From the NCBI GenBank assembly GCA_024516155.1, contig JAJJXM010000055.1:372001-436000 (forward strand): a DNA stretch of 64,000 nt, in the 5' to 3' direction. Positions 24,227 through 34,413 of the stretch are shown in pieces. Position 1 is the stretch's first letter, and every line of letters begins with the position of its first letter. Source of the DNA: Pyronema omphalodes. Lineage: Eukaryota > Ascomycota > Pezizomycetes > Pezizales > Pyronemataceae. The notes under the pieces were generated by a model. The model was not told where the DNA came from. It saw only the letters and a list, made by a program, of their open reading frames with translations, and did no database searches. The position numbers were made by a program, and so were the translations under genes.

Positions 24227-24690
24227 ATGCACATTAAAGTCATCGATGAGGGCCACCGGCCACAGATAGTCAACGCTGACGAGATGACCCAGTTCCCCGA
24301 CGGACATGACCCCGTCGCCTTCACCCGTCAACTGGGCCAATCGATCCTGGATGCAAAGGACAACCCGCCCGGTTACGTTATAAACAACCCCGCCAATGCC
24401 TCCGGTTCCCACGCCAGTACCCTCGTGTCCATCCCCGTCGCTTCCCGAGCCCCGGATCCCCCGGTTGTCGCACCCCCTACGCCTGTTGTAATTCAAACTC
24501 CGTCCGTCCAAGTCTACCCCAACAGACCCAACGGCGCTTCGCAAGCCGCTCCCCCACCAACCCCAGCCTTAGCGACACCCCCAGCCTCCATGCTCGCCCT
24601 GATCTCCAGACTCCCCCCCCGAGACCCGGAGACCCTCTCCACTCTGGAGGAGCAAGCCGACGTAAACGAAAATCTGGTTCACCAGAGGGA
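24227..24690 (+). pseudogene. A1 gag, N-terminal part
   Basis: It begins at the ATG that overlaps the ORF0 stop by 11 nt (ATGCACATTAA). Conserved blocks are MTQFPDGHDPVAFTRQL and a Pro/Ala-rich linker ending in PPRDPETLSTLEEQADVNE. It is cut at 24690 by the family B LTR. The next residues of the same gag are found at 32050-32152. Confidence 0.8.
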
Positions 24691-25796
24691 TGTTGTAATG
24701 GCGAACAAGGGAGAGATAGCTGACGGAGAACCTGAGGGCTCTTCTCGATTATTCACTCTTGAGTTCAATGATGATATCCTTATAATAACTTCAACGTTAG
24801 AAACTCTTATGCTGTGTCAAGCATCAACTTAGAGATTCCTGTGTTTAGAAGTTAAGGAAATAAACAAAGATTTGAAGGAACAAAGAGATCCAAAGACGGG
24901 GACGAGAACGAGGATGTAAACAAAGATCGACACAGTGTTTGAATTTGTAAATAAACAAATAACTGTGTGAGGAGAAAAGAAAAACAACATAAACAAACAA
25001 AGAAACAATCCTCTTATATACAATTTTTACTCCTTACACGCCGAGCCACTACTTGCAGATTTTTCCCCAAAAAAAACTAAGTAAACAACGCGGTCGCGGT
25101 TGCGCGTTCTAGACGCGCTAACGCGTTCCTACCAAATTAGCGTGTTCGCGTGCACAGCCTCGTCGCGCGCTCGTTAGCGTGTCTCGCCTGCGCCATAGTG
25201 TAACTCGCGTGCGCGGTAGCGTACTTCGTGTGCGCGCTTCCGTAACCCTACTCGTGCGCGTGCGTCCGTAACCCTAACCCTAGCTGTACGCGTACGAACA
25301 CAAACCTAACCCTAGTTTGTGTGCGTGCGGGTGCAACCCTAACCCTAGTCACGTCAAACCAGATCAGCTGCGATTGGAACGATGGTGCAGTACTGATAAG
25401 GTCACATGACTAGATCTTATCTTATCGATAACATGATCGTGCCTTAGGCCTAGTACATGTGCGCACATTAGTAGACCAGTGCGCGTGCATACTGATCTAC
25501 TACTGATATGAGACACGTCACTGATCTTATCTTATCGGATAAGATGATCAGTAGACCGTAGGTATGGAATTTCTGAAACGGGATCCGAGCAGACATTTAA
25601 GCCTGGGAATAGGTCACGTGACCTTTTGACAATCTGGCAATTGAGCGTGACCCTAACCCAGGCGAGTGACGAGCGACGATCGATAACTGAAGGATAATAG
25701 AAATGAATAAACAAATGAGTGCTGAATAATGAAGCGAATGATAATAGGTGAATGAATGACGAGGAGGGGGAAGGTAATAATTCTCGAGCCGTGACA
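24691..25796 (-). repeat. 3' LTR of gypsy B
   Basis: Plus-strand ends are TGTTGTAATGG and CGTGACA. It is homologous over its whole length to 30910-32049. It contains telomere-like CCCTAA doublets (about 25222-25350) and TTATC/GATAA palindromes (about 25414-25550). Confidence 0.88.
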
Positions 25797-25829
25797 GGAT
25801 CCCCCTTCTTGGACTGAGCTCTGGCGAGG

Positions 25830-28800
25830 TAACTTCTAAGATAAGTTGGGGAGGGGTCCCGGTTTATCGGGGTACTTTTTATGGAAGTCGTCAACCGCCT
25901 TACTGTCGGAATGAAGTTCGGCGGGTTCCCAATCGGGCATATCGTATCCAACCCATCTAACCATGTACTGAAGTTTCTTCCTGTGAATTCGGGTGTCGAG
26001 GATAGCTTCGATGAAGTGTTCGTCTTCACCGGCGATCTCCACTGGCGGTGGTGGGTCTGATTGTTGACCGGGGTAATGGTCATTCGCAGCGGGTTCCAAT
26101 AGGGAGACATGTTCAATGTTATGACATTTCATGGTCGGGGGTAGCTCTAATCGGTAGGCATAGGGGGATACTTTGGCGATAATTTGAGGGGTCCGTAACG
26201 TTTGTTGTCTAATTTCCGGGACGGTCGACGAGGTTTCCAATTGCCAGCAATCATCCATACCAGAGCTCCAGGCTCATAATTCGGTGACAGGAGTCCATGT
26301 TTCTCGGCATTCTCTTGATAACATAGATTAGCTCTATTGATTTCAGCTCGTAGATGGTTATGGATTTCGGCGAGGGTTTTCAATGTTGTGAGGGCCCGTC
26401 GATTGTTAACGTTGTTCGTAGCTGCTGGAAGTAAATCGTATTGGCAACGGGGGCCGAATCCTTTATTAGAGAAGAATGGAGAAGTCCCCGTTGTTCCGGA
26501 TGCTTGATTGTTTGCAGCGAATTCTGCTAATGGTAACTAATCAGCCCAATCATCTTGAAGATAGTTGACGTGGGCTCGGAGGTATTGTTCCATAATAGCG
26601 TTAATTCGTTCTGTTTGGCCGTCCGTTTGTAGATGGAATGCCGTAGATAATCGAGGCTCGATTCGCAAACTTCGACAGAGATTCTTCCGAAACAAAGCAG
26701 CGTATTGGGGTCCTCGGTCAGAGATAATGGTAAGGGGGAGTCCATGCAATCGGAAGATGTGAGTAATAAACCATGACAATCATTCCTTTGCGTCGATATC
26801 AGTTCGACAGGTAATTAGATGTCGTTCTTTGCTTAATCTATCCACAACTACCCAAATTGTATCACACCCATTAGACCATGGTAATACTGTTACGAAGTCC
26901 ATTGATATGTCCTGCCAGGGTCTTTCTGGAATAGGTAGTGGGGGTAGAATACCAAACGGGGCATGTCTGGTAGGTTTCGAACGTTGGCAGGCATGACAAT
27001 TTCGAAGATATCTTTCCACGTCTGTTCTCATCTGTGGCCTCGTATTGGTTCTTGAGAGGTATTCTAATGTTTTAGATCCACCTGGATGTCCAGACGTAGG
27101 AGAGTCGTGGTGTTGTTGCATTAGGTGTAGTCGTAGGGGTTTGTAATTCGGGACCCATAAACATCCCCGGTAGAATAAACGGTTATTGTTTACTGTACAT
27201 TCTGCCAATGTAATGTCTTTACAATAACGAGTGTTATTGTTTAGCATTTCAATAACTTTGGTAGGGAATGGGTCTTTATCGTAGGCTTCCGTGAATAGCT
27301 GGGATAAGGTGGGGTTTGTTTGTTGTGGCTCCGGTATTATTGTTTGTTGCGAATCCGTTATTGTTTGTTGAGTACTAGGGGTAACAGCCGCAACGTGCAA
27401 GATATTCTCTGGCTTAATGATCATTGTATGGTTCTCTGGGGAGCGTTCATCCCCCTCTTTAGGCAGATCTCCGGATCGACGAGTCAGTGCGTCTGGTTTA
27501 CCGCCTGCGGTACCGGGGCGGTAACCAATCTTGAAATTAAACTGAGACAAAAACTGGGACCAACGGGCTTGACGGCGGTTCAGGAGCTTTGTCGAAGTAA
27601 AATATTCCAGATTCTTATTATCGGACAATACTTGAATGGGGTTAATACCAGACTGCAATTCGGGACGCCATTCTTTGAAGGCCCGGACCATAGCCATCAG
27701 TTCTTTATCATATATCTCATAATTACATTCGGCGGGGGAATGTTTCTTTGAGAAGTAAGCAATAGGATGTAAGATTCCCTCATCATCATACTGAGAATGT
27801 ACTCCAGCAGAGACATAATCAGAAGCATGAGTTTCGACAATAACATCCCGGTCTGGGTTGAAACGAGCCAGGACGGGGGCGGACGTAAACGTTGATTTCA
27901 ATTCCTCAAAGGCCTGTTGTTGGGGTTCCGACCAGACGAGAGGAACTCCTTTTCGTGTCAGTAACGTGAGAGGTTGGACTATCTTTGAATAGTTTTCAAC
28001 GAAACGTTGATAGAAATTCGCAAAGCCCAAACATGCTCTAACATCTTTGAGGTTTCGGGGAGATTCCCAATCCCGGACTGCCGTAACCTTCTCAGGGTCC
28101 ATCTTTATTCCTTCTGTACCAATGATGAGTTCTAAGTACTTTACTTCCTTCTGGTAGGACTCGCATTTCTCTGGTTTGAGGTGTAATCCCGCTTTTTCGA
28201 ATGCTTTGAGGATCAATTTAACATGTTGCTTATGTTCCTCGAGATTATCCGAATAGATCAGGGTATCATCCAGATAAGCAGTTCGGAATCGATCAAGATA
28301 AGGTGCCAATACATCGTTAATGAAATTCTGAAACGTTGCAGGAGCATTGGTGAGCCCAAAGGGCATAACCAATGATTCGAATAATCCGTAACGGGTACGC
28401 AAAGCGGTTTTCCATTCTTCCCCATTCGCCATACGTATTGAATGATACGCACCCCTAATGTCGAGCTTAGTTAACCACTTAGCTCTTGAAAGGTTCATTA
28501 AGGTATCCTGCATCAGGGGAAGGGGGTAGCAGTTCTTAATTGTTCCGGCGTTGACTCCACGGTAATCGACTACCAAACGCAACGAACCATCACCTTTCTT
28601 TACGAAAAGAATGGGAGCAGCCACCGGGGATGAAGAGGCACGGATAAAACCTTTGGTAAGGTTTTCATCTAACCATCGTTTCCATTCCTCCAACTCCGGG
28701 CATGATAGGAAGTAAAGGGGACCGAAGGGAGGCTGAAAATCATCGACGAGTGATATCTTGAGATCCAACGGTCGATGGGCCGGTAACTTATCGGCATTGA

Positions 28801-29653
28801 CCTTTTCGAAGATTCCCAAATACTGGTGATACTCCCGTGGTACAATAGTCTTAAGATCTGGTTCCTGTTTCTCTGGTTGAAGAGCTGTGGTGATTTCATT
28901 CAATGATAAGGAGAATTGTTGGACTTTTCCGTAACGATTATTGGCATTGTTCATGATTCATCGAAACGTCGTAGCTGAAATAGCACAGATCTTATTTTGT
29001 TGTTTTCGAGCAATACCCTTAACAGGGGTGGGTGTTAATGTGGTTCGGTGGGAGAGACATTTCGGTGAAGAGAACGTGATGTCGTTGTTGGCGAAGTTTA
29101 TTGTAACATCGTGTTTACGAAGCCATGGGATTCCTAAAACGAGGGGATAATGACCAAGCCGAGTCACGTAAGCGATTAGTAATCCATGGTGGTCTCCTAT
29201 TGTACATTCGACTTCAACGTATTCGGTGATGTCTCCTGATGAAATAGGTCGACCATCAATTACTTCGACCATTTTGGCGTTTTTCAATTGGTAACGGGGA
29301 AGGTTGTGTAGGCGTGCGAAGTCTTCGTTCATCAAGGAAATTCCTGTGCATCCGCAGTCTACGAGAGCATGAGTATCGATTCTGGTATTGTGTTCAGTTA
29401 GTGTACATGGCACGACCAAATGATTGCCATCCAATTCGTTTTCTTGTTTACTTGACAAAGAACTAGCGGATACATAAACGAGTTCGTGAGATGAAACGAA
29501 AGATGAGGCAGGGGCTGGTCCAACAACAGAGCCAACGGGCTGTTGATGGACGACTCTTTTCGCTGGTCGACGTCGGGGTTTGTTGGGATATCCAAAACCC
29601 TGGCGGCGGCTAGGCGCATCTTGCCGCAGTTGTTTGCTGCCAACGTGGAGCAT
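25830..29653 (-). pseudogene. Family B pol (protease-RT-RNase H-integrase-chromodomain), broken
   Basis: The protease region (about 29460-29040) has ALVDCGCTG and the LGIPWLRKHDV block. A TGA at 28958-28960 precedes the 724-codon stretch 28954-26780 in the same frame. That stretch contains RT (AYLDDTLIY catalytic box), RNase H (ETHASD, where the usual acidic residue is altered) and the integrase zinc finger (HH...CHAC). A second TGA (26780-26782) and a TAG (26537-26539, Trp position) interrupt the integrase core, whose SDRG and TERIN motifs remain. A frameshift near 26190 precedes the chromodomain (FIEAILDTR..YMVRWVGYDMPDWEP), which ends around 25840. Not functional as read. Confidence 0.88.
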
Positions 29654-30669
29654 TCGTTTTTGAAATGATCGGCTGATCCACAGTCAAGACAAAGTCCCTT
29701 GGCCATTCGTTCATCACGACGGCGTTGGTTCTGAGCCTTTTGGGAAGCTGATAGGTCCATGGGGGCTGATCCGTAATTACCACTATTGGTATTTGTTGGG
29801 TGGGACGCCGGGCGAGATGGCGTGGAGCTGGAACGACTGGGGACCGAAGGAACGTGCCGTTTTGTGTTGTTTGAATGAGCTCAAATTATATAGTCTAGCT
29901 TCATGCAATGATCCACAAACTTGGTGAGGTTCTGAGGTTCTTCGGCTTGGTAAAGAAGACTTGTCTGAAGGTCTTGAGAGAGTGCACGCTTCAGAGCAGC
30001 CTTCTTTGCATTCTCATCGTAGTTCAAGATAGCCATTAATCGTTGGAACTCTGCCTAATATTGGCTAAACTCACGGTTGCCCTGTTGAAGTTTATCCAAT
30101 TCCGCAGACGCAGTTCCAACTTGATCAGGATCCCCGAAAGCAGCTTCCAGAATTGCAATGAGAGCCTCAACGTCCTTAAGCTTTATCTTATCTGTGAGAA
30201 TGTAAGGTTGAATTTGATTCTGGGCGTTGCCTTTGAGATATCCATAAGTGTAACGTAGCTTATGTTGATCATCGGTAAAACGGGAGGAGTCTCCGGCGAG
30301 CTTGGATCTGACTTTCGAAATGAAGTTCAAGAGTTCCTTGCGTTCATCAGAAAACTCAGGTGGGTGGCGTAATTTGATAGAACGGGTATTCGGGAGGGGA
30401 CCGTTTTCCGTAAGGGCTTGTAGAAGTCGAACGGAGGAGTTGGCGCTTTCGAGATCCCTCTCCAAATCGGTAATTCGTTGGGCGTAGAGGGAGTTATCGT
30501 TTCGATCTTCTGTTAGTTCGACTCGAAGGTCGTCTCTAAGTTGACAGTCTCGTTCGTATTCCTTTACGGCGTTGCGGACCAGTTTGACCTTCGTGGGGTC
30601 CTGTTCAACCTCCAGCCTTTCGGCTTCGTTGAGGTACAGGGCCACAACCACCTTGTCATTTTGGTCCAT
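29398..30669 (-). pseudogene. Family B gag, nonsense-interrupted
   Basis: The 204-residue N-terminal part (30669-30055) has a coiled-coil-prone first half and the retrotransposon gag core (FGDPDQVGTASAELDKLQQGNREF). A TAG at 30055-30057 and a TGA near 29878 interrupt it. The C-terminal part retains a perfect CX2CX4HX4C zinc knuckle (CLDCGSADHFKNEC) and runs to 29398. It overlaps the protease frame in the -1 phase, as expected for gag-pol frameshifting. I did not find an in-phase slippery heptamer in the overlap. Confidence 0.85.
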
Positions 30670-30898
30670 CTCAGGGGTTTAACGGAGGTGCCAGATGTCG
30701 GTTTCGTCGTTGTATCGAATTGGAGTTGCTGAGTATTCGTTTCCGAGTTGTCGAGCAATTTCGATTTCGTCGAGGATGACGGCGTTTTCGTGGGAACGGA
30801 AAATCGGTAATAGATTCATGAATTCGTAGAACCAGAGGTTGTGAAGCATGTAGAACTTGTTGTAATGGAGAGTTGACGGTAGAGCCGGCAGGTCTTGA

Positions 30899-30909
30899 TT
30901 ACACAGTTA
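30899..30909 (-). other. Candidate self-priming PBS of gypsy B
   Basis: In element orientation the 11 nt TAACTGTGTAA lie directly after the 5' LTR. They are perfectly complementary to TTACACAGTTA inside the same LTR (plus-strand 31179-31189), about 49 nt downstream of a TATATAAG box. This is the arrangement of Tf1/sushi-type self-priming. Confidence 0.6.
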
Positions 30910-32049
30910 TGTTGTAACGGCGAACAAGGGAGAGATAGCTGACGGAGAACCTGAGGGCTCTTCTGGATTATTCACTCTTGAGTTCATTGAAGATATCCTT
31001 ATAATAACCTCAACGTTAGAAACTCTTAAGCTGTGTCGAGCATCAACTTAGAGATTTCTGTGTTTAGAAGTTAAGGAAATAAACGAAGATTTCAAGGGAC
31101 AAGGAGATCCAAAGACGGGGACAAGAACGAGGACGTCAACAAAGATCGACAAGGTATTTGAATTTGTAAATGAACAAATAACTGTGTAAGGAGAAGAGAA
31201 AAACAATATAAACAAACAAAGAAACGATCCTCTTATATACAATTTTTCCTCCTTACACCCCGAGCTACTACTTGCAGATTTTTCCCGAAAAATAACTAAG
31301 TAAACAACGCGGTCGCGGTTGCGCGTTCTAGACATGCTAACGCGTTCGTACCAAATTAGCGTGTTTGCGTGCACAGCCTCGTCGCGCTCTCGTTAGCGTG
31401 TCTCGCCTGCGCGATAGCGTAAGTCGCGTGCGCGGTAGCGTACTTTGCGTGCGCGCTAGCATAACCCTAAGCGTAGTCACGCGCGCGCTTCCGTAACCCT
31501 AACCATGCGCGTGCGTCCGTAACCCTAACCTTAGCTGTTCACGCACCGTCACAAACCTAATGCTGGTTTGTGGGCGTGCAGGTGCAGCCCTAACCCTAGT
31601 CACGTGAATCCAGATCAGCTGCGATTGGAACGATGGTGCAATACTGACAAGGTCACATGACTAGATCTTCTGTTATCGATAAGATGACCGTGCCCTAGCC
31701 CTAGTCACATGTGCGCACATTAGTAGACCAGTGCGCATGCATACTGATCTACTACTGATAAGTGACACGTGACCGATCTTATCTTATCGGATAAGATGAT
31801 CGGTAGACCGTAGGTGTGGAATTTCCGAAAAGGGATCCGTGCAGACGTCTAACCCTGGGGATAGGTCACCTGACCTTTTTGACAATTTGGGAATTGAGCG
31901 TAACCCTAACCCAGGCGAGTGACGAGCGATGATCCTTGACCGAAGGATAATAGAAATAAATAAACAAACGAGTGCTGAATAATGAAGCGAATGATAATAG
32001 GTGAATGAATGACGAGGAGGAGGAAGGTAATAATTCTCGAGCCGTGCCA
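30910..32049 (-). repeat. 5' LTR of gypsy B
   Basis: A 1140-bp partner of 24691-25796. In element orientation a TATATAAG box (complement of 31232-31239) precedes the candidate RNA start region at about 31189. It also carries the CCCTAA-containing, GCGTGCG-rich segment (about 31460-31600). Confidence 0.88.
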
Positions 32050-32152
32050 GAAGTCACCCGCCAACGCGACCTGATCAACGCGTTGCTCGCCTCCCCCGCC
32101 ATCCGCGTTACGAGAGATGAAATCTCCGACCCCGCGACCTTCGACAGCTGCA
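32050..32152 (+). pseudogene. A1 gag, continuation after the B insertion
   Basis: It reads EVTRQRDLINALLAS and ISDPATFDS, matching the A3 gag segment TRQRELINALLAS through ISDPPTFDGS. It is cut at 32153 by the A2 LTR. Confidence 0.8.
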
Positions 32153-32695
32153 TGTCACCGCACACGGCTCACGAGCCGTTGTGTTGTTGGGTCACCGTTG
32201 TGTTGTCGTTGTTGTTGTTGTCGTCGTGCCGTTGTCGTGGTTGTGCCGTGTTGTGTTGCCGATGTGTTGTTGTGTGTGCCGTGCCGTTGTTGATGATTGA
32301 TCGATTGATGATGGATGACGTACCACAGGCTGTAGAAGCTGTGGCCTCGCAGGTTAGATGATGGAGAACGGAAGCTGTTCATGCAGCGATGTTGGATGAC
32401 GGCCCAGCAAGACTGCTGGCCGCCCTTTGTACATAAGGAGGCTTGCCTCTCCGTCGTTGAGTTCTCCATCGAACGTCTTGTGTCTTTCCCTCGACCTTTA
32501 ATACGATTTCTCATCTCCTTGTCGTCAAGACCTACGTCACTCTTGTCCCTGTTCCTGTGCTTGTCTAGTGTGCCAACCGTCTGTCGAGCACTTTGGTCCT
32601 TGTCCCTCTGTTGCCGCGTCCCGGAACCCGCCTAGTCCCCCCCTGCCGGGTAGTGTTCAGTGTGTCCCTCGAACGTCCTTTCGTTGTCCCTGACA
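32153..32695 (+). repeat. 5' LTR of gypsy A2
   Basis: It starts TGTCACCG and ends CCCTGACA, 543 bp. It has a TACATAAG box (32430-32437), and 38 nt further ATCGAACGT (32468-32476). This segment is complementary to ACGTTCGAT (32698-32706) just after the LTR. Confidence 0.88.
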
Positions 32696-32730
32696 TTACG
32701 TTCGATCGCAAATTTATTCGACCGACACGT

Positions 32731-32973
32731 ATGAACATAACCGGTTCTGCTTGGACGCACACCTTGAAACAAGCCCTACAAACCGACACCCTAACTGAAA
32801 CCTTTGGAATACCTAACCGATTCGCTGGCGTAGTCCGACGAACCCTCCGAAGAGCAGAAGATCTCGGCTACCTTGTTGTCCGTTGGGAACTCCAGAATTA
32901 TAACTACCAGGAGTACGTCCGTTACACCATCCAACTTAAGCCTATCCTCCGAGCCCGTCGACATGCACGTTAA
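32731..32973 (+). CDS. A2 ORF0, 80-aa protein of unknown function
   Basis: An intact 80-codon frame from ATG 32731 to TAA 32971-32973. It opens with MNITGSAWTHTLKQAL and contains FGIPNRFAGVVRRTL and YTIQLKPIL. It is strongly similar to ORF0 of A3 (243 nt, same length) and of A1. The TAA lies inside the gag start region, with ATG 32963 overlapping it by 11 nt (ATGCACGTTAA). No known domain is recognised. Either it is a separate small protein or it is joined to gag by frameshifting or reinitiation. Confidence 0.7.
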   Translation: MNITGSAWTHTLKQALQTDTLTETFGIPNRFAGVVRRTLRRAEDLGYLVVRWELQNYNYQEYVRYTIQLKPILRARRHAR

Positions 32974-33343
32974 GGTCATCGAGGAAGGGCATTGGCAGCA
33001 GATCGTCAACGCTGCTTCCATGACCCAGTTTCCGGACGGGCACGACCCGGTCACGTTCACCAAGCAGCTCGCTCAATTGATCCTAGACGCCCAAGATCAT
33101 CCCACGGGCTACATATTAAACGACCTCACAGAGACCCCCGGCTCCTGTACCAGCACCCGAGTTTCCAGTCCTGTCGCCCCCCGCGCTCTGGAAGCCCCTA
33201 TCCTTGCCCTCATTCCCCCCGTTGTTATTCAGACTCGATCCGTGCAGGTTTATCCCAACAGACCAGACAGCGCGCCGCAAGCCGCCGCGCCCCCCACCTC
33301 AGCCACAGCCACAGCCGCAGCCCCGGCCCCTGCTAAGAGATGA
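32963..33343 (+). pseudogene. A2 gag, truncated
   Basis: It starts MHVKVIEEGHWQQIVNAASM and continues through the FPDGHDPVTFTKQL block into a Pro/Ala-rich region. It stops at TGA just past the junction with M4, so the zinc-knuckle half is missing. Confidence 0.8.
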
Positions 33344-33873
33344 CCGGTGAACCACAGACCAAGAGCTGCATCACCGGTGCGAAGCCTGATGCACTCGAAA
33401 CATGCGACTACCGCCGCCCAGGACAAGCTTGATGCCCTCAAGCCTATGTCCCCCCTACCTCTCCTCTCAATCACGTCGACCGAAGGGACACCGGAACCTC
33501 ACCCTGACAGTTCATCTGCTCAGGACACACCTCTACCCGATGCCCCAAGCACTGCCCCTGCTGAGACCAACGGATGGAAAACTGTGGAGGCGAAGGCTAC
33601 ACAGAGGAAGAAGCAGAAAGCGAAGGAGACGACACCTACGGCAGCGACACCTAGCAAGACCCCTACAACAAAGAATGGTGGCCGGGGAAAGAATACCAAC
33701 CAACCCAGAACGACAACCCCCTCTGCAAAGAATTCTTGGGCAGAAGTCTTCAAGAGCGGAGGCATCAACGTCCAGATTGTGCTTGGAAATGGCAATCTTG
33801 GACTGACAACACCAACCACAAGAAGGGGAGAGAGGCGAGGTGGCGCAGCGAGAAGGCTGAGGCAGAAGGAAGG
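33341..33873 (+). mobile_element. M4, fragment of LINE-like M element (ORF1 C-terminal part)
   Basis: The 33347-33873 frame matches residues of about 280-460 of the 501-aa M ORF1 (PVNHRPRAASPVRSLMHSKHA, WKTVEAKATQRKKQK, SWAEVFKSGG, QIVLGNGNLGLTTP). Both ends are abrupt: the truncated A2 gag on the left and the A3 LTR on the right. Confidence 0.8.
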
Positions 33874-34402
33874 TGTCAGGGAACTAGGAACGGACGTTCA
33901 GAGAACACACTGAACACTACCGGCAAGAGGGACTAGGCGGGTTCCAGGACGGGGAACGGAAAGACAAGGACCGAAGTGCTCGTCAGACGGACGACACACG
34001 AAACAGGGACAGGGACAAGGACAAGAATGACGTGGGACTGGAAGGAGAAGTCTTTATTAGGAGCAAGGGAAAGACACAAGACGTTCGATGGAGAACTCGA
34101 CAACGGGGAGGCAAGCCTCCTTATGTACAAAGGGGCGGCCAGCACTCTTGCTGGGCCGTCATCCAACATCGCTACATGAAAGCTTCCGTTCTCCATCAAT
34201 TCACCTGCGACGCCACAGCTCTCCAGTTTCTGGTACGTCATCCATCATCAATCAGTCTATCAATCACAACGGCACGGCACACACAACAACACAACGACAA
34301 CACAACACAACACGGCAAGACAACGGCACGATGTCGACAACAACAACGACAACACAATGATGACGCAACAACACAACGGCTCGTCAGCCGTGTGCCGTGA
34401 CA
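33874..34402 (-). repeat. 3' LTR of gypsy A3
   Basis: 529 bp, TGTCAGGG...CGTGACA, nearly identical to 39749-40277. Confidence 0.93.
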
Positions 34403-34412
34403 GTACCCCCCC
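34403..34412 (-). other. Polypurine tract of gypsy A3
   Basis: In element orientation the sequence CGGGGGGGTAC adjoins the 3' LTR, fitting the plus-strand primer of LTR elements. Confidence 0.6.
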
Positions 34413-34413
34413 G

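Larger units (their letters stand above)
23255..24237 (+). pseudogene. A1 ORF0, split by solo LTR S1
   Basis: The ATG at 23255 begins a short frame that is broken at 23268 by S1 and resumes after the TSD at 24009, ending with TAA at 24235-24237. The protein is collinear with the 80-residue ORF0 of A2 and A3 (KQAL, FGNPDQFAG, HTIKLQP). A Trp codon conserved in A2 and A3 is TAG here (24016-24018). Function unknown. The conserved spacing and protein-level similarity indicate that it is a real coding unit of this family. Confidence 0.75.
24691..32049 (-). mobile_element. Ty3/gypsy family B, full length, inactivated
   Basis: A 7.36-kb chromovirus-type element on the minus strand. Its LTRs are 24691-25796 (3') and 30910-32049 (5'). 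gag, protease, RT, RNase H, integrase and chromodomain are in standard order. A purine-rich tract adjoins the 3' LTR (complement of about 25797-25810) and a self-priming PBS candidate adjoins the 5' LTR. It is inserted into the gag of A1. The flanking target duplication is not preserved: the right LTR end reads GTGCCA instead of GTGACA and the adjoining bases are altered. Several nonsense codons and a frameshift disable it. Confidence 0.9.
22669..32152 (+). mobile_element. Ty3/gypsy family A copy A1, truncated and twice interrupted
   Basis: It consists of a 5' LTR (22669-23222), an ORF0/gag segment (23255-24690) and a short gag continuation (32050-32152). It is interrupted by solo LTR S1 and by the complete family B element. 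After removing these insertions the encoded segments align in order with ORF0 and gag of A3, including equal residue spacing across the B insertion point. It ends abruptly where the LTR of A2 begins; pol and the 3' LTR are missing. Confidence 0.85.
32153..33340 (+). mobile_element. Ty3/gypsy family A copy A2, 3'-truncated
   Basis: A plus-strand copy with LTR (32153-32695), PBS region, ORF0 and about 125 codons of gag. It then ends in the middle of gag at a junction with LINE-ORF1 sequence (M4). No 3' LTR is present. Confidence 0.85.

Noticed and set aside
25222..25350. Real telomere or subtelomere
   Set aside because: CCCTAA units are only doublets, are separated by other words, and lie inside an LTR that occurs twice.
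28958..28960. Programmed stop-codon readthrough between protease and RT in family B
   Set aside because: The element has other nonsense codons and a frameshift, so an ordinary mutation is more likely.
29594..29600. GGGTTTT as gag-pol slippery site of family B
   Set aside because: In the gag frame the codons are GTT TTG, so the heptamer is not in X XXY YYZ phase.
24686..32054. 5-bp target duplication for the family B element
   Set aside because: Flanks AGGGA and GAAGT do not match and the right LTR terminus is mutated. Insertion is supported instead by the collinear gag on both sides.
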